Source: Takakia lepidozioides
Lineage: Eukaryota; Streptophyta; Takakiopsida; Takakiales; Takakiaceae
NCBI GenBank assembly: GCA_030704615.1
Contig: CM060731.1
Span: 53,492,221 to 53,556,220, forward strand
Length of the DNA: 64,000 bases
Direction of reading: 5' to 3'
Shown: piece by piece, positions 47,184-59,152 of the stretch
Numbering within the stretch: the stretch's first letter is position 1
Layout of the letters: every line of letters starts with the position of its first letter
The notes under the pieces: model-generated
The model's input: the letters and a program-made list of their open reading frames with translations, nothing else
Told to the model about the DNA's origin: nothing
The model's database searches: none
Made by a program: the position numbers and the translations under genes

Positions 47184-48276
47184 AAAGCTAGACGCCAGGA
47201 AGATAGCCTCCTTAAGCATTCGATATGGCCGATCGCCTCCTCCTAGTGGAGTTATTGATTCCAGAGAAGGCACGGCCATTCTATTGCACCATCCTTAGCG
47301 TCTGATTTTCTTAAAGTAGAATCCTGGCTCCCGGGGCGAGCTCAATGTGCTTTCACCTCCGCTTCCTCGATTTTTCCTTCCACAGGCTTTATCAATATTT
47401 ATGCCCCCAATTTTGTTTCGGATCGATTCGGTTTTTGGTCGCTTCTCATTGAACAATATTAGGGTCCGCGCATGTGGCTGCGGTCCGGCCGATCTGTTGT
47501 TGGGTCTGCCCGGCAAGCTAGTCTGCTGGGGCCCACAATATGCACATAAAGCATTAGTTATCGCAAGGCTATGCAAAAAGCGGTGGCTAGTGTGGTGGTT
47601 AAGAACAATGAACAATACACATGAGGTTTGGTGTCCAAATCGTGTGAGGTTGTACCGCGGTAGTAATGTAGTAATTTGTGTTATTAAATATATATTTTAT
47701 CGAAGGGTATGCAAGTCCGCTTGTCCGTCTGCTGGAGGGTGTGCCCAGTCCGCTCGTCGGTCTCCTGGAGGGTCTGCCGGTCTGCGGAGGAGGGTATGCA
47801 TGTCCGCTAGAAGGTAGGAGTCGGTCTGTTGAAGGGTCTACGCAGTCCGCCGGAAGGTCTGCCGTGGCAGATGAAGAAGGACTAAGAAAAATTTCAGAAT
47901 TGGCCGACCAGGTGAATGGGCGGTGGGTTTATGAGCTCACCCCTGGGCCATGCTGGCGGGGCCATAGGTGCATTCAAGACCCTAATATTAAAAAATGAGT
48001 GGAGTTTTGGTCCAAGTATGCTTCACTTTCTTAAATAATCCCAAGGTAGCTAACTGGGTATTAGCAGGTGATTTTAATATGTTTGATTGTTTGGCCGTTA
48101 GGCTTGGCTCCTCTGCGCAATGTCTGTCTGGGGAAGAGCAATCTGTTTGGGACAGACTCTGTTTATCAGTAGGCCTGTCCGATTGCTTCCTCCCAAGCAG
48201 AGCTTGCCTTAGATTCACTTGGTCTAACAATAGGGCTCCTCCAGATCTGTCAATGGCCAGACTGGACAATAGTTAA
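47184..48276 (+). pseudogene. LINE C endonuclease, split by a 535-bp insert
   Basis: Rightward. The left piece (47184-47454) reads REGTAILLH, then in another frame SWLPGRAQC and FINIYAPNF. The right piece (about 48020-48276) reads NWVLAGDFNMFD, SVWDRLCLSVGL, FTWSNNRAPPDLSMARLD. Both match the APE-type endonuclease of LINE B. Frameshifts occur in the left piece, and coding similarity ends at 48276. Confidence 0.8.
47455..47989. mobile_element. insert bounded by 12-bp perfect inverted repeats
   Basis: AATATTAGGGTC at 47455-47466 and its exact complement GACCCTAATATT at 47978-47989, separating two halves of a LINE endonuclease. The interior is rich in GTCTGC and GTCCGC words (47700-47870). The flanks do not give a clear direct duplication, so the superfamily is open. 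Confidence 0.55.
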
Positions 48277-49450
48277 TTGTTTCATGACATAGAATACATC
48301 AGTCTTTTTTAACCTTCCCGAAGGCTATTCTTCCTATTCTTCCTATCAGCATATAAATGTATAAGTTACCAGGCCAGTGCTTTGGATGGTTGTTCAACTC
48401 ATCACAATGAAATGAAATTTTGTCATGGGCTGGTAAATGCTATTGTAACCAGTGTTAAACCTCCCGGGGTTGGAGAGTGGGGGAAGGGAGGGGAGGGGTG
48501 TCAAGCGCACATGCGGGCAGGCCCCCGCTCCTGCAGGTCAATGGGTGGAGGCACGCGGGAGCAGGCTCATTACTACGACGCATAAAAATGATTAAGATCC
48601 TTCGTAACGTAAGTCATGCATGGCAGGAGAGTTTGAAGCGTAGAGACCAAGTTGGCGCACATCATGAGTGAGCCATAACAGCGCCTCACTCTCCCATTGT
48701 CGTCTCAGCGTGTCCGCCTTGTTGCAGCTGAACCCACATCTTCGTCTCTGTGATATAGTCCTGCTTCAATTGCCCTTCACTTGTCTATTGAGGGACTTCT
48801 TTACGGCTGCCAAAGGTGCTGGAGTGGTGTAGTTGAACGAGCTCACTGCAGCTCAATGATTATATATACCACCCTAGACTCCCTTTCCTTCTCGTTCTGG
48901 CTGGTTCTCGGGCTGTTCTAGGGTAGAGTGGATACTCGTTACCGCGATAGCTCGAGTAGGACTTTGTTTCCTTCAGGATAGGAGAAATTGTAATTGAAAA
49001 CAAGCTACGCCATACTGCTGCGTGAGTGGATACAGAGGACGTTGCACTGATCATATATCACGGATCAGGTCCGGAGGCTGGCTTCGGGTTATTTTCTGGT
49101 TCTACAAGTACCCACGATATGTATCGTAATCAAGAAATTTCAAGGTGCACTGACTTGCAGTTGTTGGATGCCAGAATAAGTGGTGTGTGCTTCAGTAACG
49201 TCACTGCAGTCGGCTCAGAGACGAGTGGGTTGCTTTAAAGAAGTGTCTAGGTGATTACACGAAGTCCAAGGAGATCGGAAGATCACTAAGGGAAGCTCAT
49301 GTGCAACCAAATTGTCCGCGGAGCGAGCAGTAGTTTCCTTCTTACACTGAGCTTCCACCCCTGATCTGCTTCTCCTACCCTTTTCTCCAGTCCACATAAG
49401 GTGAACTCCTACTTTCCTCATATCTTTTTTGAAGGCAAAGGTGGAAAACC
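48277..49450 (+). promoter_or_regulatory. upstream region of the ABCG gene with a candidate TATA box
   Basis: TATATATA at 48861-48868 would place a transcription start near 48895, about 550 bp before the ATG, so a long leader or a leader intron is implied. No other element is recognised. The ATG context (AAACCATGGCG) is good. Confidence 0.35.
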
Positions 49451-52400
49451 ATGGCGATGGAATCCCAGGACAGCGAGTTAGAAAAGGGCTACAATGCAAG
49501 ACTACCAGGTTCGGCACAAGTAAACATGAGCCCATTGAGCGTGTCACTGTGGAGAGACAAAACCAACGGTGACAAAATGAGTGATGCCTCTGCCAGGCTT
49601 GTTTGGATGGACCTCTCGGTCACTGTTGCTGGAAAAGGCCCAATACTGCATGGCTTAACAGGTGCACAGCTCTCGCTTTCGCATGTATTCTTAGATTTGC
49701 ATGTACTCCGGAGCCAGCGCCACACGGAATTGGTGACTGACGTCAACAGCTGTATCCAACTTAGTGCGTGGTGGGACTTACAGGGTATGCCGAACAAGGC
49801 TCAATCTTGGCCATCATGGGGCCGTCAGGTTCGGGAAAATCCACACTGCTTGATGCTCTCTCAGGTACATAACTGCTGCACAAGGTAAATTAGTGGGTCC
49901 TGCAAGTTGGTCGTCGTGTGAGAGCGGACCACATATAAATTGTGTGTATATATATATATGATCATATGTGGGTGGGACTAGCGGAATCAGCTTAGACTGG
50001 ACATCATCTATGTACCTGATGAGACCGCTTTTGCATTTGTATGGCAAATTCAACAGTTTTTTGTTCAAGCCTTCTTCTCTGGCCTGATCTCTTTGTTGTT
50101 TGAACAGGAAGATTGGCTAAGAACACTTCACAGGCCGGGCGAATTTTTCTTAATGGACACCAGAGAACAACACTTTCTTATGGAACTGCGGTATGTCCTG
50201 GATGAGAGAGAGAGAGAGAGAGAGAGGCTGGTTGAGGTGGCTGCCGCACCTATCTTGCTGAGTGGGATTTCTTAGTTCCCTTAACCTCAGGGGATGGGAA
50301 TCTCTTATGTAGGGCTTTTTTTTTAATATGCAACAGGAAGATCCATCCCTGGCAAGAAACTTCCGTTCTCTAACATTTGCTGTGATCCTGACTGACAAGA
50401 GTACTCTGGCTGATTTTTGTGTTGACAGGCATATGTGACTCAAACAGATGACCTCACAGGTACATTGACAGTAAAAGAGACGCTTTACTACTCAGCAAAT
50501 TTGCGCCTGCCAGACAGGATGTCACGAGCTGAGAGGGAAGCAATTGTGGAGGGTACATTGCATGAGATGGGACTCCATGATTGTGCAGATACCCCAGTTG
50601 GCAACTGGCATCTGCGGGGACTGAGTGGAGGTGAGAGGCGCCGGCTCAGCATTGCCCTGGAGATTTTGATTCGTCCTCGCCTTCTTTTCCTGGATGAGCC
50701 AACGAGTGGGTTGGACAGGTTGGTTTTGAACATCTAGTGGACTGAGGCAGCTTCCGTTTATGGCCAGAAGGAGCAAGAATGTCTGAGCAGCCTTTGCGCG
50801 AAAGCATCTCTTGAAATGATTTTTTGATGCCACGACAGTACACCTGTTGCCATCTCATTTGATTGTAGATATTTGGATTGACGAGGTCACTCCAGGTTGC
50901 ATCGTAAACGTGAATCTGTGCAAGCTTCCACTTTGCAAGTTGTCTTTATCTGCTGATTTCCTTCTAAGGTTTGATCGTTTCAAATCCGTGGTTGCAGTGC
51001 TGCAGCTTGTTTTGTGGCGACAACATTGAGAAACCTAGCCAGAGACGGACGCACAGTAATTGCCTCCATACATCAGCCGAGCACTGAAGTGTTTAAATTG
51101 TTTGACAATCTATATTTACTCTCGGGTGGACAAACCATTTACTTTGGGGAGGCTGCAAGTGCTCGCGAGGTAAACATTGGTGAACTCAAAGAGAATATTA
51201 CTGCATGTTAGTTCATCAATGATCTACCTTAAGCCTGTTTAATTGAAGTGACTGTTCTTGAGTAGCCTGGGCATGGGAGGGCTTGTTTGTGGGAGTATTC
51301 AAAGTTCAAGTTTCGTCTGTCTGTGGGTCTGCACAGTGACGATTGTACATGATGTGAACCTATGTACATCTTGATCTTCACCACTCTATTCGATGAGCAG
51401 ACAGGGTTACCAGTGTGTGTTGACATGGGATAGACTGATGGCTGTGCAGCATTTTGCAGCAACGGGCTTCCCCTGCCCACCATTATGCAATCCATCAGAT
51501 CACTATCTACGGGCCATTAATGCTGACTTTGATCAAGTGAAGAGCACCAGGCTCCAAGCCGCTGTCAAGATCAGTGTGAGTAGCCTTAAGTACTTGATCG
51601 AACTGGTTGTCCAGAAAAGGATGCTCAACATTTGCCATATGTAAATGCATCAGGGTGGCAATATATTCTCTGCATCTTAAGGGACAGTGGTTAACTTGAT
51701 AGTATGAAGAATTACTGGGCCATGAAACTATGGGCAGTTAGTGGTATACTGGGATGAAGAGTGTAGACATGCAATTGCACTGACCCAGTTGGCGTTGTCC
51801 AAAACTGTGCTTGTGCGCGTACATATGAGAGCCCGTTTTTCCAAATTTGAGTTGGAGGAATGTTTTGGAAACGTGGACAATCCTTAGTTGTGAAAGGATT
51901 CTAATGTGTGAAATCCATAAATTTTTATTTTGCAAACTTCTCTCAATGTTTCTTAAACATGCAAATGAGCTGAAGGAAGTGCACTGTTTCTGGCATGCTA
52001 TGAGCAGGATGTGCAGATTGTTGACCCACTGGACAAATTGAGCGCCCAGCAGTTGGTGAGGATACTTGTTGATGCGTATCAGAACAGTGACTATGCGATA
52101 GCAGCTGTATCTAAGGCTCATGAGATTTCACAGATTGTACGTGCTATTTCTCTCTGCTGCCCTTTCAGTGGTCAAAATTTGACTAATGATTTTTGCTTTT
52201 CTGCAATACCATTCGTATCACTAATAGGCGTGGTGGTTGGTGCCCAGAAAATAGCAAACCCCTCATTAATGTGGTTGTAGCTTTTATTAGGAAGCAAAAA
52301 TGATCATACATGCTACTTAAAGCAAGGTTGCATAGCCTGCATCTCTCTTTTCTCTCTGATACATGCAAGCTAAATGTGTTGACAGGTTACTTCTCACACA

Positions 52401-54442
52401 CCAACACATTTCCTGCCAATCTCACCCTCTTTCATCACAGGGTGCTTTCTTTGTGCTGTTGTGCAGCTAGGGACTGTTGTCGAGTACAGGGGAAGCCATG
52501 CAAGCTTTTTGAAGCAGTCTTTCACACTGACACGGCGCTCCTTTGTGAACATGAGCAGGGACATAGGATACTACTGGTTACGCCTTGTCTTATTCTTACT
52601 GCTAGGCATTTGCCTGGGTACCATATTCTGGAAAGTTGGCTTTCATTTTAGCTCCATCATGGTAAGATTTATTTTGTTTGTGCCATCTTGACATTGAAAC
52701 CTCTCTGTTTCTCTTATAGAGAGACCATCATATTTGGCAAGTAATTATGAATGACCTCAGAATGGACTTCATTTTTGTTGATCTTGCCAATGTTGTAGCA
52801 CATGAAGGTTTAGCGCGGAATACAATTGGACACAGCAATGTGGTCCCTCTTCCCTAATTCTCAGAGAGTGGACGCTCATCTAGATACTCCGTGGCACCCA
52901 CAGGCTAGAGCAGGGTGCTTGTTCTTTGTTGCTGGATTCATGACAGCTTTGGCCATTGGGAGCTTTCCCTCTTTTGCAGAGGACATGAAGGTGCACAATT
53001 GACCGAACTCTTCCAACTTCTTGGTCTCTGAGGTTCCTCCTTCATTGTTGGCACCTCTCTGACATAATTGTCCCACTTGAGATTGAGGGTTGGGGATTGT
53101 AATTAATCTGGTGTATTGCCATTACTAGCAGTTCACATGCCTTTGCTTGGGCTCTTTCGTTCATTTGCAAAGTTAGGTGTGTTCTAGTTGCATTATAAAG
53201 GATATTTCATAATGATGTTCATTGCCATGTGCAGGTGTTCACCCGAGAGAGACTCAATGGACATTATGGAGTGGTTGCGTTTGTGATAGGCAACTCAATC
53301 TCATCATTGCCATTTCTTTTGCTCACCTCATTTGTTGCAGGCTCACTTGTCTACTTCATGGCCCAGTTGCACTCAGGATTTTCACATTACGCCTACTTCA
53401 TCCTCTCCCTCTTTGCCCAGCTGGCATGTGTGGAGAGTGTAATGATGGCTGTGGCCAGTGTGGTTCCCAATTTTCTTGTTGGCATCGTTGTTGGCTCCGG
53501 GCTTCAGGTATATTCATGCTTCTGCACTCGTATATTTTCCTTTTTGAGCATCAGCCCAGATTTTACTTTTTAGACCACCTCTACATAACAGTGTCCCCCC
53601 AAAAGTGTTGATATGTCCACTTATGAAGACAGGGCACCTTAAGACGTTTACAGTTTTACATGGTTAGGTGTGATTTTTATTTAGTCACACATCTGGAGAT
53701 TGACAATATCCAGAGGATGAGGACCATCTCTCTATACTGGATAACAAAGCATAGCTGTATATGGTTTAAGTCTTGCAAAGAATCTCTTGCCATGAATAGG
53801 CTACGGTAAACTATTTTGTATGAGTACATTCTCTTAAGCTTCATGTGCTTGCATGAGCAGGGTCTATTCCTTGTGGTGGCGGGCTTCTTCCGCCTAATTG
53901 ACGATTTGCCAAAGGCTGTGTGGCGTTACCCTCTCTCTTACATTGCTTTCCAGATGTATGCCTTACAGGTAAGAAATACCCCTTCCTCAGTGCTAAGTGA
54001 TCGTTTTTTGTTTTGTCAATCAGTATTGTTTTGGTTCAGGAAAGTTCGATGTCCCCTCTCAGTTGAAGTATTGGTAATCTTGCAGGGAATGTTCAAGAAC
54101 GACTTCCTTGGACTGACTTTCGATAGCCTTGACGGCACTGGTCCAAGAACCCCTGGGTCGTATGTGGTGGAAAAGTTGTACGGCATAAAAAACAAGCGGG
54201 GAAAGTGGCAAGACCTGTCTATCCTGTTCGGCATGATTTTTGTATACCGACTCGTGTTCTTTGTGAGTATAAAGTACAAAGAGAAGGTGGGACCGATGAT
54301 CCGCTCCTTTCAAGCACAGCAACGCACCAGGAAAAAGCAACCCTCAGAGATACAGATCGTCATCCGGCCTGTTGCGGCTTCACCTTCCCCCATCCACTCG
54401 CAAGCCTGTTGCATGCAGGCTGACAAGTATGCAATCCTGTAG
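49451..54442 (+). CDS. ABCG half-size transporter (WBC/ABCG11-like), 12 exons, intact
   Basis: Predicted exons: 49451-49661, 49784-49864, 50108-50190, 50429-50718, 50998-51169, 51450-51575, 52008-52136, 52467-52661, 52904-52990, 53235-53507, 53861-53968, 54086-54442. All introns are GT..AG, phases agree, and there is no internal stop: 703 residues. Nucleotide-binding domain first: Walker [10 protein letters not shown] (83-91), Q-loop YVTQTDD (Q130), signature LSGGERRR (190-197), Walker B LLFLDEP (210-216), H-loop H247. Six hydrophobic segments follow between about 390 and 650 (for example [15 protein letters not shown]). The NBD-TMD order defines ABCG half-transporters, which dimerise in the plasma membrane. 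Length and style resemble the plant ABCG11/12 clade exporting cutin, wax or other lipids; substrate is inference. A (GA)n tract lies in intron 3. Confidence 0.95.
50202..50226. repeat. GA microsatellite in ABCG intron 3
   Basis: (GA)n beginning about 12 bp after the exon 3 donor. Confidence 0.9.
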
Positions 54443-55481
54443 TGCAGCCCGTTTCATTAAACCCAGTGACAGTTTAGCTTTCCTACACTGAGACGATGAG
54501 ACCACTGTGTGCCACATTTATCGAATTTTCCTTCGTTCTTGTGATCATTCTGACTACTAAACCCACACCTAGCAAACCCTAATTCCTTGAAAACCTGGCC
54601 TGAAATTTTTTCTGGTCCTTCATTTCTGTAATCTCCCAGTAGAACAATGACAACAGTTGGAAGGTCCCATTACACATCTGATAGCCCTAAGAAGAATATT
54701 TTCAAAGCATGATGTGATTATTATGTGGGTGTGTCTAGAATGCGCATATGGACTCATCCACAAGCTGGATGGGACTTGGGGAATATTAAGGTATATTCAG
54801 ACAGTGTGATATATTGGTGCTAAGGGAATGGCTGGAGTCCGTTCTTAAACATATTGGATTCACACCTACGGTGCTACGTAACAGAAATAATGACATGGCA
54901 CTAGCATTGGGACCCGGAGGTAAGGACCTTGGCACCTAACATTAAATCTTCACAAAATCCTAGATTTCACCTTAAACAAGCAAGGTTAAGTAAAATGGTC
55001 ATAATCTTCCCCATAGCTCGATGCTAGCTACCCTTGCCCTATGTCGCCTGTGACACAGATGGACGCAAGCATACATACACTTCTGCATGTACTTCGCACT
55101 CAATTTCGCTCCACATTGTTGGTCAATTTCAATCACGTATTCTAGAGATTGGAGTACGCATTCACCATGGAAGATTTCACCAACAACGATGGAGCTGAAG
55201 ATCGCGACTCACACTTAAGAATTGCTTAATTTTCTATTGTCTTGGTTCTTGAATTCTAGATCAATCTACTACAATTTACAATTCAATCTGCTTCACTCTC
55301 GATTCAATATGCTTTACTTTCGATCATCTGCTTCAAATGGCTTCACTCTGCGCATATCTAGAAATGAAAATTAGTGCATATCTGAATGAAGAACGAATAT
55401 ATCAGACCCATATTGTGAATTGCATATTGTTACATTCGTATTGTTTTACTAGGCGAGCCTAAACGCCCAACTGAAGACGTT
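54443..55481. other. 3' flank of ABCG gene, nothing further recognised
   Basis: About 1 kb without domains; T/A-rich toward 55300. No canonical AATAAA was noted near the stop. Confidence 0.4.
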
Positions 55482-56277
55482 GTGAGTCCATCACGGAAGA
55501 AACGTGGAAGGTCCACGAAGAAACAGGGCCAGACTTCCTCTGTGGATATCCAATCCAAGAAACCACGACAACCCAATTGGGAGCATGGAGAGGTTTTAGC
55601 TAGATCATCGAAGCTAAGAAAAACTGAGCACCTGGCTGCTCTGGATCACATAGATCCACAGGATCAATTTGCAGAGACATCAGTAATAAAATGGAAGAAG
55701 ATAGCTGCAAAAGTAGCTGAAGCACAATCCTCTTAACATGTCGGGAATGGACCTGCATGTAAGGATAAATGGGGGGCTCTGAGTGGAGGCTTCAAAAGAT
55801 ATTGACTCATCAGTTGGAACCGGCCACAACGAAGGGTATTGGAATATGAGCCCACAAGACAAAGTGGCACTCAATTTACCCCGTCATTTTGGAAGGGGGA
55901 TGTATGAACTGATGGAGCAATTTCTTGGTGCTAGGCCGATATTTCACCCTCCTCATGTCAGGGATCTCATGGACGACATGGATCAAGTCTATAAACCACA
56001 AGGTCTCATGGCAGAGGATGCCATCGCTCTCAATGGTGACAGTCGAGCTCAATATGAAAAGAGTCAAAAAATCATGAAGAAACTCATGACAGGGATGATG
56101 CTGATGACATTTGCCTGGATGAGAGTTCGATGTTTGTTCCAAATCCTACAGGACCCAGGGAGACTCCTGCAACATCCCAAGTTGGCATTCCATATGCAGA
56201 AACTGGCACTCCATTCCCTGAGGTACCATTTGTGCCACCCAACAACCCTAGCAACCCACAACCCAACATCCCACTGA
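55482..56277 (+). pseudogene. Myb/SANT-like (trihelix-type) transposon-associated protein
   Basis: Basic N-terminus (SPSRKKRGRSTKK) followed by NWEHGEVLARSSK and VIKWKKIAAKVAE, then CKDKWGALSGGFKRY after a stop. The Trp spacing matches Myb/SANT-like DNA-binding domains found in plant transposon ORFs. A second block from 55783 (YWNMSPQDKVALNLP, FGRGMYELMEQFLGARPI) ends at 56277. Stops at about 55735 and 55796 split it. Such Myb-like ORFs accompany Harbinger transposases, but none is visible here. Confidence 0.5.
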
Positions 56278-56324
56278 CCTGACCAGTGATACCTGCTTCA
56301 GTCAACAAGAGTGCAAATCGAGGA

Positions 56325-56412
56325 GGACGATTGGGTCTGCCCGGGCTGGGGTCTGCCCGCTGGTGGGACTACCGCCAAGCAGCCCGATCCAACAGACCGA
56401 AACGCACCCTAG
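56325..56412. repeat. GTCTGCC-rich tip ending GAAACGCACCCTA
   Basis: Contains GGGTCTGCCCG twice. Reversed, it begins TAGGGTGCGTTTCGGTCTG, resembling plant DNA-transposon tips; the 47461 insert also starts AGGGTC and has GGGTCTGCCCGG inside. It may be the end of the Myb-like element or the start of MULE 2. Confidence 0.35.
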
Positions 56413-56474
56413 ATGACGTGACGCCCATCTCACCGTGATGTCGCGCTGCTATCGTAGCTGCCCGGATTTAGGGC

Positions 56475-57563
56475 ATGGTAGCCGCAGCCAATCGTGGGCG
56501 AAGACTGTTTCATCAATCTTTTCCTCCCTCTGGTCTGTTCATGCCAACGCGCTTCCCTCCTGCCAAGAACGTACGTGCTGTCGTCATTCGCTTCCACTTT
56601 TGCAAGTCGTATTGCAGGTGCTTTCGAGTGCGCGAGAGGGGTACTGCATTGTATGTGGCAGCGGCCGTCGATGCCCAACCAAAAAGCTTTCTTATACGTC
56701 CACTACGACAATGTCTTCAAACACCAAAGGATGTGTCATTTTCCTGCAAAGACCTTTACTGGAAGAACAAGAGTCGCTCTAGATACATGGGCTCTCAAGT
56801 GCGGGTCCGCATGGCCTGTATTCCCTGGGAGAGAGTGCCCGACTTTGTACTTGGAGAGGAGAGTAGAGACGGGTGTTCCACCCAATTTTACATAAATGTG
56901 CATGTTAACACGAAGCCCGGACCGTGAAGAGCTCCAAGAGCTAACACATATCTAACTTTTGTCATGTTTGCACCATATTCCCGCACTGCCTTTTTGTTCT
57001 TGTGCTTGTGCTTGTCGGACATGTACATGTATCATATGTAGATAGGGTTTAGGTTGTCTTACATGCTTACAGAACTCCATGGGTGTCGATGACATACTCC
57101 AATACGACCCTGTCCAGGTATCAGTGTTGCTATGGTCCAGAGGACAAGCGCACCAACAATTTGACTGTCACAGATCCTAAAGTCAAGCGAGGAGGTCCAG
57201 ACGTTGGGCTAGAAGCAGTAATCCTCACAAAGGTCCAAGATGAAAGAAAAGCCAATACGGTGAGTCTTACAAGCGTGGGTGTCTCTGTTGTTTCAAAGTC
57301 TCGGATTGTTATCTTGCTCTAGACATTGGGGTCATCACATATTATAACAACATGCAACACCTGGATGTGTCCGGAAAACCCTCTCATGGCGGATATGCTG
57401 AGTTCCAGTTCAGCCGATATGCTTATGCTCCACATATTAGCGAGGAGCTGAAAAAGTGGATCATGGAATGCTTGTCTCGAGGCTTGAGTGTCACCCAAGT
57501 CATGATTGAACACAAGGAGCACGTCATGCAGAACAGTGGCTTGGGAGACTCATAGACATGCGA
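56475..57563 (+). pseudogene. MULE 2 transposase, N-terminal part
   Basis: Rightward blocks: 56475-56927 ends with WKNKSRSRYMGS, IPWERVPDFVLGEE; 57119-57270 has CCYGPEDKRTNN. Then, in another frame, comes a Cys/His cluster (GCLCCF ... HLDVSGKPSHGG) typical of N-terminal DNA-binding fingers of MULE transposases, and EELKKWIMECLSRGLS. Stops and frame changes separate the blocks; some may be introns. The frame reaches the solo LTR at 57564 and resumes after it. Confidence 0.65.
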
Positions 57564-58277
57564 TGTGGTGGCCCTTTGCCTTGAGGGCAGGGGGTCGAGA
57601 CACGAGAGGGGCTGCCCCTGTGGTGGGGGCAGTGGCAACAATAGGTACGGGGGCTAAAGCACCCTTGAGTGCCTTGGGCACTCGAGGAGGCGGAGGCGCT
57701 CACTAGGTGGAGCCCCGCACACCTGGTTGCGGTGGGGGTGGTTCCACGAGGGGTGGTGGTAGCTTAGTGAGTCTTAGTGGGGGTGGCATAGGACTCACCA
57801 TGGGGCGGAGACCTTGTGGTAGGAGTCATGGGGAGTCTTGGGACTCATCACGGTCCAATGGGGCCATGGTGAAGACTCACCGCGACTCATCACCGGGAAT
57901 CGAGGGTTTTCGTGGTAGTTCACCATAAAATGACTGGGTTGTTTGTGAAACCCCCGTGGACAGTCACAGAAGTATATATAGGGAGTAGTAACCCCGAGAA
58001 CGGTGCAAGCCCGTTGGTGACCAAGAACTAGTGAGTAAGCGCGGGCCGGAAAGCAACCAAGGTGTGGGGAGCTGTTCCGGACTGCCAACAACCAAGGGAA
58101 TTTCCACTAGGCCCAGATTGAGAGAGGGTCTTGTGGAGGAGCAAAGAGGGACCGTTATGTCGCGGTGAGCAGCCGAAGCTTCGAGTTGGCCCGACAGCCA
58201 GTTTGGGAGTTAGGCGCGCGCATCAAAGCGAGTAACTATGACTTGAAGGGGAGCTTACTGAAGTGAGGTGCGCGACA
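57564..58277 (+). mobile_element. solo LTR inside MULE 2, perfect 5-bp target duplication
   Basis: 714 bp, from TGTGGTGGCCC (decayed TGTCGCGGCCC) to CGCGACA, flanked by TGCGA at 57559-57563 and 58278-58282. It is the same family as elements A-C. Removing it joins the MULE frame (TC then DDF). Confidence 0.93.
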
Positions 58278-59152
58278 TGCGACGACTTTCTTCTCGAGCA
58301 AGATGTCCGAAATCTCGTTGAAAAACGAGCCTGACAGACCTTCAAAAAACACGCTGATGACGCACAATCCGTCTGTATGTGGAAAAATCAAAACCCGGAC
58401 TCGGTCTTCTTCTACCAGGAGGAATCATTGACACCCCTATTTCAACATTTTGATGGAGATTTGACCTTCACCATTGGGATTCAGACTCCTTGGCAGTGGC
58501 AGAAGATGTTGGACTTGGGCCATGCGCGCATCGTAGCTTGTGATGTTGCATTTGGAACTAACCATCACAAGGTCTGCCGTGGACCCTCTCCACGGGCTTC
58601 TGCTAGCATGATAGCATACTACAATGGTTTCCCACTCCTGTGGTGCATTGCTTATTCGTCCTCAATCCCGATAGACCTAATTGTTGTAGACCCTGTCCCA
58701 GTACACCCTGTTCCAGCAGACCTTCCACTGCACTTTGTTTTAGGGCAGACCCTTTTGCGTGTTCACCCTATTACAGTAGACTCTGTGCGTGTTCACCCAG
58801 TTGCAGTACACCCTATGCATGTTCATCCAGTTACAGTACACCCTGTGCGTTTTCACCCTGTTGCAGTACACCCTGTGCTAGTACACCCTGGTAAAATAGG
58901 GCATGTGGGTACGACACTGCTCTACTAATTACGAATTGTCATTTCATGCAGTTCCCCTTATATACGTTGATGGTTTTCGACCAATGGTTGAACGGAATTC
59001 CGATTGCATACATATTGTCAGCACACATTCGAACATTAGACCTTATTCCGTGGATGTTAGCATTGCGTGATGCCCTCCTTAAGGAAAAGCCCACCTGGCG
59101 GCCAAATGTCTTCATTGTCGATGACGCTGAAGCAGAAATCAATGCAATCCGG
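58278..59152 (+). pseudogene. MULE 2 transposase, catalytic part
   Basis: Continues after the LTR: DAQSVCMWKNQNPDSVFFYQ, FTIGIQTPWQ, ACDVAFGTN with the first catalytic Asp. Intron 58572-58951 follows, then PLYTLMVFDQWLNGIP and FIVDDAEAEINAI with the second Asp. The exon ends at a GT at 59153, the same place as in MULE 1. In-frame stops occur just upstream of the LTR (57553) and at about 58330. The CLWH, Glu and SWIM regions present in MULE 1 are not found downstream. Confidence 0.85.
58655..58905 (+). repeat. minisatellite inside MULE 2 intron
   Basis: Irregular units of about 24-36 bp built on GTACACCCTGTTGCA and TTCACCC words. It stays open in the preceding frame (VHPV-type repeats), which is a by-product of the repeat, since the intron borders match those of MULE 1. 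Confidence 0.8.

Noticed and set aside
58640-58928. VHPV-repeat protein
   Set aside because: It is the minisatellite in an intron whose borders match the MULE 1 intron.
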